From Hemicentrotus pulcherrimus (Eukaryota > Echinodermata > Echinoidea > Camarodonta > Strongylocentrotidae), in the NCBI GenBank assembly GCA_003118195.1, contig BEXV01000071.1, forward strand, positions 236,439 through 300,438: 64,000 bases of DNA, given 5' to 3'. Shown piece by piece: positions 22,501 through 31,626 of the stretch. Positions within the stretch are counted from its first letter, which is position 1, and each line of letters starts with the position of its first letter. Under the pieces are notes generated by a model. The model did no database searches. It worked only from the letters and a program-made list of their open reading frames with translations, and was not told the origin of the DNA. Made by a program: the position numbers and the translations under genes.

Positions 22501-24940
22501 TGAGACATAAATAGGTTATGCCATTCCTTTGTAATAGACAGTGCAAATCCTTGTGGTAATTGGCGCTTATTGTACGTGCCCATTGACACTATTTTCACAC
22601 CAATGAATATGCTAATTGAGCATTCATGGCACTTGAAATGTTAAACCCCATATTTTTTAATGTAAATACTTTTAGTGTATGTAATCAAAGTGCTATGTAA
22701 GGGGAAGGAAGCTAAGTTGTAATGGGAGTAGTAAATGGGAGTGTTATTGAAGTAAAATATTAGACCCCAAATTGATTTGGAAAAAAGTTGTAAACTGATT
22801 TGTTTCTCTGTACTGTCTCAAAAGGAGAGTTGCTTAGTGATCTGACATTCTAAAATACTGTTTCATGAAGTTTAGAAATGTGTTAATTCAATGATGACAA
22901 GCCAAAGCGCTCATTTTTTCTAAGTCATTTGATTATGATACTCAAATTACAATCAAACAAATATGCACTGAGTTTAAAATACAGTCACTCTTGGTTGTAA
23001 TTGATCTTAAGTATTCTATGTTTTTTCTTTGTCTTTATCTGTAATGTTAGCCCCCGGATAGCCAAGTTCTACAGTATATCCTATCTATGGTATAGCTTCA
23101 CTGCTATGATGGTGGTACTGTTTGTTGGTCTGCTAACAAGCTTCCTCACAGGTAAGCTAGCTACAACAGGAGTGAGAAACTACTGGATAGGTTATCTGAA
23201 TCTAATCAGGGGGGTGTTTCATAAAGCTGTGTGTAAGGTTACGCATGACTTTTCGAATAACTTGAATATGAAGAGCTAAATGGGATTCTCAAATCCTTTT
23301 AATTGCATAAGCTCAAGTTGAAATAAGCAGTTGTAGACTAACCTTAATAACAAAACATTTTAATGCAAAGTAAATTTTTGGCTACATTTAATTGGGAAAT
23401 ACAGTCACACCTTGTTAAAATGTCAGAAAAAACTTTGGGTACCCCATTTGGCTCTTCATATTCAAATCATATGTAAAGTCATTCGTAACTTTACGCACAG
23501 CTCTATGAAACACCCCCAGATGATATAAGGTTTTAGTGCACCTTTTCCTGTGATTAGCTCTTCCCTCATGAAAAGTGGATAAAGAACATGGGATATCTAG
23601 AAAATTTATCTGCATATTTTGAAATAGTCAAAGGTATTCAACTTCACAAAGCAAGACAATTTCGTTGATACATGTCCTTAATGTTTACAAATTTGAATTT
23701 TGATAACTACAATAAACAGAAATGCAATGCTTGCAATACAAAGATAACACATGTTTCTTTTTTTGGTTTGTTACCACCAGTACAAAATTCTTTTACATCA
23801 AACAGGAATCAGCTCACTTTTAGGAGAATGGTGTCAGATGATATACATGTAGGGGAGCTTAATTAACAAAATATGCAGATAGTCAGGATTTATTATGCTG
23901 AAATACACTTAATAAAGTACACTGCCATATATCTCCTTCATATTTTAGCCAGAAAATATTGAGTATTATTAGTACTACTAAACTGCACGTAGCTACACTA
24001 AATTTCATTTGTGCTCAAGGAAAGGGGTCACTGTTTTCACTGTCGCTAATAAAAACTGCCTTTTATGTTTACTCTTTGAAAACCCAGTGCACAATTCAGG
24101 CCATGAGATAGATACATAGATACCAACCAAAGCCTCCACTCTGTTATCTTTGATGATTCTCTTGTTCAATCAGGTGCCACCAGACCAAGTGAGTTGGATC
24201 CTAGGTTGATCTGTCCCATCTCAAGGAAGCTCTTCTGTTGCTTCCCAGCTAACTGTAGAAGGAAGCTTGACTGTGGAGTCACCTTTGATGAGGTAATCAT
24301 CAGTGTGAATGTGAGACAGTATGATGAGTGCACTCTTTCTTTGATGTATGACAAGCATGTAAACAAGAGGTCAGCATTTCAGTGATACTTACTTGTTGTC
24401 AGAGGGGATATAATAACGCTGCCATCCATCCGTCTGTCCTTCCGTAAAAAATCTGGTTTCTGATCGTTAACTTAAGTAATGGTTGACAGATTTTAATGAA
24501 ATTTGATATGGAGGAACATGGTATCAAAATAGAGCCTAAGTTCGATTTTCAGAGTAAGTAGGTCAAAGGTGAAAGGTCAGAGCTCATTGAACATGCAAAA
24601 ATGCAGTTAACTTTCTTGCCGAGTAATATGATAGTATAGTCCAATGGAGGTAACTTGTTCTGACGAACATGTATATAGGCCATTTGTACCCTGCGAGGGG
24701 ATGCTACGTTTTACGTGGCTTGTTTTTATTTTTTTAACTTATATAGACTTTGTCTACATATTTTAGTTATAATCTTCTTCTTTTTTTGTCATTCATCCAT
24801 CTCTTATCTAGATTGACCAAAGGAATGGAAATGCATTTGACATGGATGAGAAGAATGATGATGCAAACAATTACTCTATGTTGGATCAGAAGGAAAATGG
24901 AAGAGCGCCATCTCCTGTTGTTGAAAGCACACAATTTTGA
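13165..24940 (+). CDS. SLC5A8-like: Sodium-coupled monocarboxylate transporter, SLC5A8/SLC5A12-like (14 exons, one in-frame TAA)
   Basis: Whole gene. Joined coding length is 1911 nt, 636 codons plus stop, against about 610 residues for human SLC5A8. Family members import lactate, pyruvate, short-chain fatty acids or similar anions with Na+ across the plasma membrane. Recognisable parts: helix 1 (DYVVFVMVLVISASIGIY, 27-44), GTPSEV (86-91), LYAPALAVNAVTGFTLWG (160-177), GGMKAVIWTDVFQTLIM (193-209), GCNQASVQRYLSC (271-283), SGTLSTVSSGLNSLAAVTVE (360-379, likely carrying Na2-site serines), two N-glycosylation sequons (N494, N509) in the late extracellular loop, and a C-terminal T-Q-F. All 13 introns are GT-AG with matching phase. 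Codon 92 is TAA. The start at 13165 has A at -3 and gives the family-like short N-terminus. SLC5A8, A12, A6 and A5 are close; A8/A12 is the best fit by motif. Confidence 0.9.
13438..13440 (+). other. In-frame TAA at codon 92 of the transporter
   Basis: GTG TAA GTT TAC replaces the family pattern SEV-Tyr; a single base change from TAC or TAT explains it. The bases 13437-13442 also read GTAAGT, a consensus 5' splice site. Splicing there would leave 272 coding nt, which does not join in frame to exon 2, so it would not rescue the protein. Confidence 0.95.
14255..14585 (-). mobile_element. tRNA-derived SINE, minus strand, in intron 1
   Basis: On the minus strand, GGTTCGAATCC (box B, 14529-14539) lies in a tRNA-like head that reads GTCTGCCTGTCGAACC before it. 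It is followed by a body with ACACTCCGTTCCTCGAATAG and GGACGTTAAATTGAAG, the type of SINE body common in marine invertebrates. Box A is degenerate. A hairpin of CACACC/GGTGTG lies near the 3' end. Exact ends and target duplications are not clear. Confidence 0.65.
14960..15200. repeat. CT-rich polypyrimidine region in intron 1
   Basis: Imperfect TCTC/CTCT microsatellite interrupted by ATGTACATG-type words. Confidence 0.85.
15389..15454 (+). CDS. SLC5A8-like: Transporter exon 2 (codons 131-152)
   Basis: 66 nt, phase 0 on both sides, reading YLELRFSVAARLIGTTGFVI then YM. It matches the family's YLELRF motif directly after the STYE/SVYE end of exon 1. Donor GTGAGT. Confidence 0.9.
15455..16056 (+). 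other. Intron 2
   Basis: 602 bp. Two TACCGGTA palindromes (15580-15587 and 15602-15609) are separated by an A-rich 14-bp spacer. Nothing else seen. Confidence 0.85.
16057..16108 (+). CDS. SLC5A8-like: Transporter exon 3 (codons 153-169 plus 1 nt)
   Basis: 52 nt, VMYMSIVLYAPALAVNA. The YAPALA motif is typical of the SLC5A5/6/8/12 group. Ends phase 1 at donor GTATGT. Confidence 0.9.
16323..16390 (+). CDS. SLC5A8-like: Transporter exon 4 (codons 170-192)
   Basis: 68 nt, VTGFTLWGSVLTVGLVCTFY then TAL; aligns with the family's VTGFDLWG...CTFY helix. Donor GTAAGT, phase 0. A 214-bp intron precedes it and 516 bp of AT-rich intron follow. Confidence 0.9.
16907..17061 (+). CDS. SLC5A8-like: Transporter exon 5 (codons 193-243 plus 2 nt)
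   Basis: 155 nt beginning GGMKAVIWTDVFQTLIM, the most diagnostic block of the family, then a helix and the loop to VVFDE. Donor GTAAGT, phase 2. The 509-bp intron after it holds nothing notable. Confidence 0.92.
17571..17711 (+). CDS. SLC5A8-like: Transporter exon 6 (codons 244-290 plus 2 nt)
   Basis: 141 nt with HTVWSLVFGATFNWLATFG and CNQASVQRYLSCP, matching the family's NQSQVQRYISC block. Phase 2 end, donor GTACGC. The 762-bp intron after it carries one TACCGGTA (17844-17851). Confidence 0.92.
18474..18603 (+). CDS. SLC5A8-like: Transporter exon 7 (codons 291-334)
   Basis: 130 nt, SIYLNCPMLFIFVSLCLMCG, then a helix and DCDPIKAGYITNGDQ, matching the family's DCDP loop. Phase 0 end, donor GTAATT. 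Confidence 0.9.
18604..19551 (+). other. Intron 7
   Basis: 948 bp of AT-rich sequence; no repeat or exon recognised. Confidence 0.85.
19552..19640 (+). CDS. SLC5A8-like: Transporter exon 8 (codons 335-363 plus 2 nt)
   Basis: 89 nt, LLPFYVVTQLGFLHGLPGLF then IAAIFSGTL. It matches the family's LPGLF...SGTLS block, which continues in exon 9. Phase 2. The 705-bp intron after it has one TACCGGTA (19986-19993). Confidence 0.92.
20346..20458 (+). CDS. SLC5A8-like: Transporter exon 9 (codons 364-401 plus 1 nt)
   Basis: 113 nt, STVSSGLNSLAAVTVEDIIR then PIKKDLSDAKRTTISKIL. By analogy with the bacterial homologue vSGLT, the paired serines at 367-368 are candidates for the Na2 sodium site. Phase 1, donor GTAGGT. 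Confidence 0.92.
20821..20975 (+). CDS. SLC5A8-like: Transporter exon 10 (codons 402-453)
   Basis: 155 nt, AILYGLLAIGMAFVASKLGP, then a glycine-rich helix (GMIGGPLLGMFTLGI) and PWTNNK. Donor GTGAGT, phase 0. Confidence 0.92.
20976..22137 (+). other. Intron 10
   Basis: 1162 bp containing a nearly complete tRNA-derived SINE at 21391-21698. The rest is AT-rich. Confidence 0.85.
21391..21698 (+). mobile_element. tRNA-derived SINE in intron 10, with duplicated box B segment
   Basis: The tRNA-like head has box A TGGTCGAGTGG and box B GGTTCAAGTCC (21458-21468). The body contains CCTTTGGCAAGACATT, CCACCCAGGTGAAG and AATGGGTACCTGG, motifs of a broadly distributed invertebrate SINE body. The 3' end is an AT-rich tail ending ATAATTATTATTAC. 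The segment GGTCCGCGGTTCAA is present twice in tandem (21437-21450, 21451-21464), so this copy has two overlapping box B-like starts. Confidence 0.75.
22138..22340 (+). CDS. SLC5A8-like: Transporter exon 11 (codons 454-520 plus 2 nt)
   Basis: 203 nt. Helix GAIVGGLTGFAFSFWIGIGA, then a variable extracellular loop with a cysteine (GCF) and two N-glycosylation sequons, N494-I-T and N509-V-T. Human members also have a glycosylated loop here. The donor reads CCATA|GTAAGC, so failure to splice would meet TAG at once. Phase 2. Confidence 0.9.
22341..23050 (+). other. Intron 11
   Basis: 710 bp, AT-rich, no feature recognised. Confidence 0.85.
23051..23151 (+). CDS. SLC5A8-like: Transporter exon 12 (codons 521-554 plus 1 nt)
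   Basis: 101 nt, YPRIAKFYSISYLWYSFTAM then MVVLFVGLLTSFLT. This is the last transmembrane helix, matching the family's WYSLSYLYFSTVG region. Phase 1, donor GTAAGC. Confidence 0.92.
23152..24173 (+). other. Intron 12
   Basis: 1022 bp, hosting the inverted-repeat element at 23207-23519. The rest shows nothing notable. Confidence 0.85.
23207..23519. mobile_element. Candidate MITE with long terminal inverted repeats (intron 12)
   Basis: The left end starts CAGGGGGGTGTTTCATAAAG and the right end, reverse-complemented, starts CTGGGGGTGTTTCATAGAG. The similarity continues for about 80 bp on each side (both include TTACG.ATGACTTT and TTGAATATGAAGAGC), at roughly 80-85% identity, enclosing about 150 bp. 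There is no coding capacity. A clear target-site duplication is not seen. Confidence 0.75.
24174..24292 (+). CDS. SLC5A8-like: Transporter exon 13 (codons 555-594)
   Basis: 119 nt encoding the start of the cytosolic tail: TRPSELDPRLICPISRKLF, a cysteine/basic stretch (CCFPANCRRK) and CGVTFDE. It matches the family's LDPRY pattern after the last helix. Phase 0, donor GTAATC. Confidence 0.9.
24403..24725. repeat. Probable interspersed repeat in intron 13
   Basis: A block with TCTGGTTTCTGATCG, TTTTAATGAAATTTGATATG and GTAGGTCAAAGGTGAAAGG has the look of a dispersed, non-coding invertebrate repeat. No terminal structure or coding potential was seen, so the identification rests on word pattern only. 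Confidence 0.35.
24812..24940 (+). CDS. SLC5A8-like: Transporter exon 14 (codons 595-636 and TGA)
   Basis: 129 nt after a TTTTTTTGTC...TCTTATCTAG acceptor. Acidic, polar tail (FDMDEKNDDANNYSM) ending ...VVESTQF. The terminal T-Q-F fits a class I PDZ-ligand pattern (S/T-x-hydrophobic), and human SLC5A8 also ends in such a motif (TRL). Confidence 0.88.
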   Translation: MDQRNGNAFDMDEKNDDANNYSMLDQKENGRAPSPVVESTQF

Positions 24941-25102
24941 CGAAGGCTTGCCGGAATATAATATTTTGTGATTTTAATTTTTTTGATTTTAAGGGAAAGT
25001 CTAGGATTAAAGTTTGAATGAACAAGGAAATATTTATTTGAAACTATTGCTGAAATACAGTGATCATTTAATGTTTTGTAGTTATAGAATTGATTGAATA
25101 TT

Positions 25103-25577
25103 GACAAATGAAAGAGTTTGGTTGCATGTGTCTTTGATTTAGCTGTTTTCTTATGTGTGTAGTTTCTGGCAATTGTTTTGTGTACAGGTACACATATCGG
25201 AAATAGGTAGTAAATTTCACTCTTTTAAAAAATAATTCAGTGACTAAGACAAATACATTGGGATGAGTGAGTGAGAAGCTTTTCAATGTTGTATGATTTG
25301 CCGATCCACGATATGCTGCCTTTTAAGTTATTTCATCATTTAAAGTACTGAATCAAGACAAATGAAAAAGTTTGGTTGCATGAGTCTTTGATTTAGCTGG
25401 TTTCCTACGTGTTATGTACAGGTACACATATTGCAAATAGGTAGTAAACTTCACTGATTTTTTTTGTTGTAATTTAGTGTCTAAGATGGTAACATTGAAA
25501 ATGATTGAGAAGCAATCCAATGTTGTATGATCTGCTAATTCAGGATATGCTCCTTTTTAAGTTATTTCATCATTTAA
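25103..25577 (+). repeat. Two-copy direct tandem duplication in the 3'UTR
   Basis: Copy 1 is about 25103-25343 and copy 2 about 25357-25577. Shared segments in order are GACAAATGAAA.AGTTTGGTTGCATG, TCTTTGATTTAGCTG, GTACAGGTACACATAT, AATAGGTAGTAAA, CAATGTTGTATGAT, and TTTTAAGTTATTTCATCATTTAA at the end. Copies differ by substitutions and small indels (roughly 80% alike). Confidence 0.9.
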
Positions 25578-26154
25578 TTTTTGTTCTTCTTCATATTGTG
25601 GATAGATTGTCTTGATTCTGCACATGGCATGTTCATATTTGTAGTTTGCATCATTATTATTATGCAGTTGTGAAATTGTGAGCAATTTTTTTTATTTGGC
25701 AATCAAAGCTCTAAACTAATTCACATAATTACTTTCACTGTTGTAATGATATAATTTGTGTATAATATGTTTTGCAGTTTTGTTCTCTTGGGTTCTTTAG
25801 TCATATTTATTTGCACAAAACAAAAGGAAGTTTTTAATGCATTAAATCTGTGCAGTTCAACTCTTTGCCTGGTAATCACATGAGACTTTAAAAACTAATG
25901 TAGGTATACCAGTACATAGGAATTAGAATAGTTGAATGGTATGGATTTCATATTCTTAATGATTCATAGAAAGAAAAAATTCTATAACAGAAGTAGACTC
26001 CAGAAATGCTTCATGCATTGACAGTTAATTTTACTCCTTTAGAGGTAATTTTCATTTAACTAACTCACCAAATGCTTTAATACAGAAAACATTGTTCCTT
26101 TACCGAACCATTCCTTGGATCATGCCCGTTGGCATTATTCAAATGTGTTGAATT

Positions 26155-26160
26155 AATAAA
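26155..26160 (+). terminator. Candidate poly(A) signal, transporter
   Basis: First AATAAA after the stop codon that lies beyond the duplicated 3'UTR segment; another is at 26217-26222. Confidence 0.3.
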
Positions 26161-26916
26161 AAGCTTGCCTCAGCACAATAGGTACCATTGTGTAGATGGA
26201 GGCAGATGGAGATGAAAATAAAAGTAGCTGTAAGCACATGGAAGTCTCCTATGTATATTTACTTTTCTTGTCTCTGTGTTATATATCCCAGTCAGCACAG
26301 ACGAGACTGATACCTATCAAATCCACAATAGACCAAACTTGACATGACATTACCCCCAAATGGCCAAGAATCTTGGTCTTGATTGGCAGGGTGACTTGGA
26401 TGGAAGATACAGAAATGGGAAGTATACTACCTTAATGTCCTTTTACTTTGTCACCAACTTTTTAGTTTAGTTGGTCAACCATGTTACGCTTAAAAGAGGT
26501 ATAGAATACGCTCAAAGCCAATTTCCCCAGAAAAGTACCCTCTTGATTTTAAAATCGTTAATCAATTCCTTTCTTCTTTCGAGTTTCCAGATTATTAATG
26601 TATCCCAAAGGGCGCCCCCTGTCTACACCCGAGAGACAGAACGGTGTCTGGACGGTGTCTTAGAACGGACAGGGCTACGCGGTAACCAACAGGATACAAA
26701 AATCTACATTTTGTCAGTTTTTTTTTTCCTACATCTTTACCCTTTTTTTAATTTCATTTTTAAGGGGACAAGAGAAGGAGTAAAGAGAGAAAGAAGCCTA
26801 TATTTTAATTTGTTGATACTTTTATTTTAAAAAGAGAGAAAAAAGAGAAAGAAAGAAATTAATATTAAAAAGAAAGGCATTGGTGATAATAGTCAGGGCT
26901 TGACTGATTGCTATTA

Positions 26917-26938
26917 CAACAACAACAACAACAACAAA
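26917..26938. repeat. AAC trinucleotide repeat
   Basis: About seven AAC units. Confidence 0.95.
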
Positions 26939-27250
26939 ATAATCAATTATGCATCTTAAGCTTGATGACTTATACATAAATGTTTTTTGTTTAAGGATTT
27001 CCTGCTAAAGAAATGAATAGAGAGAAAAAAAAATCATTGAAAAATAGAATAACAATCCTGCCCTAGGGTTTGGGGATTTGGCTGATTTGTCCAGGGTATT
27101 TGAGAGAATGGTATGTATGCACTTTTCCAAGATTTTGTATTATTTTCAGGGATTTGTTATGTATATCAGAAATACATGTATTTGTATTATTTGTGATATT
27201 GATTTTTAGAATAGATCATTCATTAGTGTCTTTGTCACTGAGCTCATCAT

Positions 27251-27273
27251 AATAAATGTTCACCTGCAATAAA
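27251..27273 (+). terminator. Candidate poly(A) signals, transporter
   Basis: Two AATAAA hexamers (27251-27256 and 27268-27273) closely followed by a GTGTGTGT stretch, the usual order of poly(A) signal and GU-rich downstream element. This makes it the best-looking candidate cleavage region. Confidence 0.4.
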
Positions 27274-28333
27274 ATGATATGTGTGTGTAAAAAGAAGCCT
27301 CTGTGTAGTATATATCTTCTCCCACAGATATATTTTTGCAGTATGGATTTGATGTCATAAAATGGCTGTAAACATATTCCCAGTACATTATTGGATATCT
27401 GGAGACTTGGCTAGAAGATTTGTGGATTAAGTATTTCCCTGATAAAGCATTATACATATTTCTTCCTTTTTTCTTAAAAAAAAAGAAGATTATGTACATT
27501 ACATGGGAGTAAGTGTCAATTTTGTGATAAACCATGCCCCATCTTATAACGGGTTGAGATTGATCCAAATCAATTCCTAGTCCTCCAATCAATCGCAGGT
27601 TTACACTCTCTTATATCTTATGTACATGAGCTGCAAGGAATCGCAAATGTTTATAAGACGGGGCCTTTTTCAAAAGCTCTCAACTCATTTCTACAGGAGC
27701 TCAAATTCCACATTTAGCACATATTTATAGTCGTTAAGTACAATTGTACTACATTGTTTTAGGAATATAAATCAATGATTTGAAAACAAAGCTGATTCAT
27801 ATGCTTGAGAATGTTTTTATATGGATAGAGGGAGCTCACATTTCGTTCATGGTACAGTATTGAAAGAAACCCATTTGGGTGATCCCCAGGAAATGGGATG
27901 TTTATTTTTGTCATATGATGGCCATGATAAAGTAGATATAGGGATTGCCTGACGCACATTGGATTGACAGGAATGTATGTATGTATCTATGTTATTGAAG
28001 AAAGGTTGTGATATTTTTGATAGCTTCCAAATATAAGAGAATTCAAAGTAAATCTTTGTGCCTTGCTTTCTTGTCATATATTGATTTCAGATTCTTATAT
28101 CTCTTATAACGTTTTGATAAATCAGTCCTTTTTTTTAAAGTCCATTTTAAAAATATGACGTGCTTTACACATCAAAGAAATTATTACTTGTGTATTACAT
28201 CACACGGTGTAATATTAGCATTCATATAAAACTTTTGTGATTGTAATTATTATTCAATATATAATATACATCTAGATATGAAATGATAGCATATTCATAG
28301 AAGTTGGGCATTGTGTTCTATGTTTCAAATAAA

Positions 28334-29399
28334 GTACATCTACAATGTTATATAGCCTTGAAATTGTGCAGTAACAATTATGAGTGATTGATTAAAGCAT
28401 TCTATGACCTTGAGCGAGCTCCATGTGTTTTATTTATGGGACGTGGACAGATACATGTCTTTTAATGGGTTTTTTCACGGGCTAGTGAAGAGAGTGTGAA
28501 TTTTGATATGTAGAGTTGATACATTTTTTAAAAGGGAACATTATATTAATGTCCATTCAGTAGACTATTCACCATCAGTTCATTGCGTCTACCCTTTATG
28601 GTATAACAATCATGTTCAGAGTGTTAAAAGACTGCCTTTATTGTGTTTCTCTTTGATGTGCATTTGATGTACATGTCCGTCAAATGATATTGTAAGCTTC
28701 ATGTTTTTAAACCTTTTAGTCTCTCGTGACTGAAGGTGGTTTTCGACCCACTGATTATTATATGTCATATGCTTTGACTCAGAAAAGGCTTATTTTTCAA
28801 AGTTCAGAATAGGCATAGGAATTTAGTTTAACGCATATTTGTATATTGAGAGGCTCCAGGGTTAATGAACTGGCAAATGGTGCTGAGTTAGAATCACATA
28901 CTTTGAAAAAAAAAATCATTACGTTCACCCAACATTTTTTCCCCTCTCCTCTCTCTTCCCTGTGGGCCGGAGGTAGTTTTGAATCATATTACATGATGGA
29001 GCAAGGACAAAAATGAATAACATTGTCCCATGCCCTGCAGTGCTATGCTGTTATTTTATTTGCAGCGTCGGAAAGGTGTCAAAATACTGAAGTTCATATC
29101 AAAGAGTGGCGACTGTGTTGACATGTGTGCCCTTAAGCAAGGTATATAGCTGTGTAATGTCTGTTTTTCTACAAAAAACATGAAAAGAGTTTTGGGGACG
29201 AATGTCCGAGTGTGGGATAAAGTGTATATTGAATTGTCCAGATGGATCACTTCAAAATTGAATTTAGATTGAAGTACATGTAGTCGACTCTGACTTTCCA
29301 ATAAGTTGTAAAATGCATGTTTTTCACCAAATTGAATTCTTAGTGCACTATCCTAAATTTCCCATGTGGCATTCTGTGTGATTTCGTGTATGTTTATAC
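28334..29399. other. Non-coding, nothing recognised
   Basis: Ordinary AT-rich sequence; no exon, RNA gene or repeat recognised. An AATAAA at 28328 lies at its left border. Confidence 0.6.
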
Positions 29400-29425
29400 C
29401 CCGTTTCCTCTCGTAGCAACACTTC

Positions 29426-29463
<38 letters not shown>

Positions 29464-29789
29464 TTTTTCCCTCTCCTCCTTCTTCCCTCTTTATTACCGT
29501 GGTATCTCACATGTTTACTTTCTCAGATAGTTTGACACCTTTCTCTGAAATATTACCAACTCATATTTCGCTTTCTCTTTTGTTCCGACTCCCTTTATCA
29601 CATTCCTCCTTTTTTTATTTTTTATTTTTTTAATTTTTTTTACATATTCTGTTTCCCTCTTTTCTCATCCACCCCCCCCCCCTCTCTCTCTCTCTCCCTT
29701 TCTCTCTCTCTTTCCTCACTCCTACACACGCCCACCGCCCCCATATACGCATTCGTTTCCTTCTCTTTCTCATCACCCTTCGCCTCCCC

Positions 29790-29824
<35 letters not shown>

Positions 29825-29900
29825 ACACGCTCTCCTTCTCTTTCCCTCTCTCCCTTTCTAATTTCTCCTCCACATTTCCCCGACATCCACTCACACCCCG
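29400..29900. repeat. Polypyrimidine CT-rich block
   Basis: About 500 bp that is nearly all C and T on the plus strand, with pure CT runs at about 29430-29459, 29680-29690 and 29800-29823. Triplex-prone sequence of low complexity. Confidence 0.9.
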
Positions 29901-31626
29901 CCACACTCCATTATTTATGATTTATTTTCTGATTGATTATTAAGTGAGGCCATTTGGTAAAACACCTTGAATGGATTTGAATGTATAGACATAAAGGTCA
30001 ATGTCTATATTAGACCAGCGTTTTTCGATCAGGGTGCCGCGAAAGATATTTATTTATATCAAAACAATCATTTTGGAATAACGTCGATTTCATGGAGCCA
30101 AATATTAAAAACTGCTAGAGTTTAATTTCATGAGGAAATAGAGTTTTATAGATATTGACGTAATTTTCTATCTCACTCGATTTGCTGTCTCGCAACATTT
30201 AGAAATGGGAAGATTTCAGGCAGCGAAGTGTCTAAATATGTTTATATTTGGGCAAAGAGTTGCCCGAATATCCTTCTATGTCACAGGGAGATTCCCGAAT
30301 ATATTATCTTTTATATCGAAATTACATTATTACCACGCTCACGTGTTTGATCACTAACTCGCAACATTCAGACTCTTGATAAATCTTGGAAACGTGATTC
30401 CCGAATACCCTCATATTTGTGTATTGATGACAGAATATAATATTGCTGTATTCATATAAGTTTCGGCGGCTTTAGGTGCCCGCATACATTTTTGAAATAC
30501 CTTATCTAGTGAGTTGATTACATAATGGACTTTGGGGCTAAGATAGTACTTACAGATGTTTTTAGCTCACCAGTAAAATGTAAATTCTAAATGCAACGGC
30601 TCCATATCGCATGTCCCAGCTTAATATAGTTTTCAGATATTCAAATAAACACAGTTACACAATTACATCATAATGACTCAACATAAGAAGCAATACACTA
30701 GATCATGGGTGATCAGCAGAAGAGGGGACGACATGTTCCTCGTCGTATATTTTTAGGGCAGTCATCCTCTCAGAAACTGTGTAAGAATGCGAAATAACGA
30801 GAAAAAAAATGTAAACACACCTCGCATTTTCTGAAGCTGTGCTTGAGAATTCAAAGACGAAAATCATGTGATTTTAACAATCGAATGCAAGATATACATA
30901 AATAAGGGTTCTACAAAAAATAACAAAGGGTTCACACTGAATTCCACATTAAGCTTAACGAAGGTAATGCTTTTACAAAACACAATGCAGTGTATACCAC
31001 GTGAAGGTAATGTTGAAAATGGAATTTTGTCTATTGAGAACCAGAGGATGAAAACTTATACAAACGGGGTTAACGCCTTTCTGGCTCTCAACAGACTCTT
31101 TACAAGTGAGATTGATTCTGAAAAGGTTGTAGTACCGGAAACACGTTGATTTTACGAAAAAAATCTCGGAAATTAAGATTGACTTATGTGTGTTTCCAGC
31201 AGTTATGCCGTAGGATCATCAAGCTGTTGAAATGGGGGGACGTCTCGCCTTTCAAGCAGCCATGTCCAAGCAAATCTCTAGCCCTGGGATAATTTCAGAC
31301 TAATCAAAACATTTATTTCATCCTATTATCAATGCAGAGAAGTGAAGAAGACGGCGACTTAAAGAAAAAGGGAAAAGGCCGAAATCTGCCCTTAGATGCA
31401 GAGAACAACAACAAGTTCATTAAAGAGTATAATGCCTAAAATCAAATGTGATCGAGGATCAGACAAACAAATTCTTGTATACACTCACTTTGTACAGTTG
31501 TGCATTCATAAAAATATCAATGATACAGAACGATAGGTTGAAATTATTGCTGATTTTATGATAATGAGAAGAAGATATAACGATATCAATGATAAGAAGA
31601 AGAAGAACAAAATTGTGAAGAAGGGG
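29901..31626. other. Non-coding with short repeated words
   Basis: No gene found. CTCGCAACATT occurs at 30189-30199 and 30358-30368, and CCGAATA follows in each block (30264, 30295, 30401), suggesting an old local duplication. A hairpin related to the one at 5777 lies at 31029-31096. Confidence 0.5.
31029..31096. repeat. Hairpin related to 5777-5850
   Basis: Left arm GTCTATTGAGAACCAGAGG (31029-31047) and right arm CCTTTCTGGCTCTCAACAG (from 31076, ending at 31096) pair with two A-C mismatches and a short bulge. The right arm matches the arms of the hairpin at 5777 at about 17-18 of 21 positions, including CTTCTGGCTC-like bases. On the minus strand the two mismatches become G-U pairs. Confidence 0.55.

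Larger units (their letters stand above)
24941..28333 (+). other. 3'UTR and downstream flank of the transporter
   Basis: No coding exon. AATAAA occurs at 26155, 26217, 27251, 27268 and 28328, giving several possible 3' ends. It contains the tandem duplication at 25103-25577, a CpG-bearing block at 26610-26690 with CCCTGTC/GACAGGG inverted ends, and an AAC repeat (26917-26938). Confidence 0.5.
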
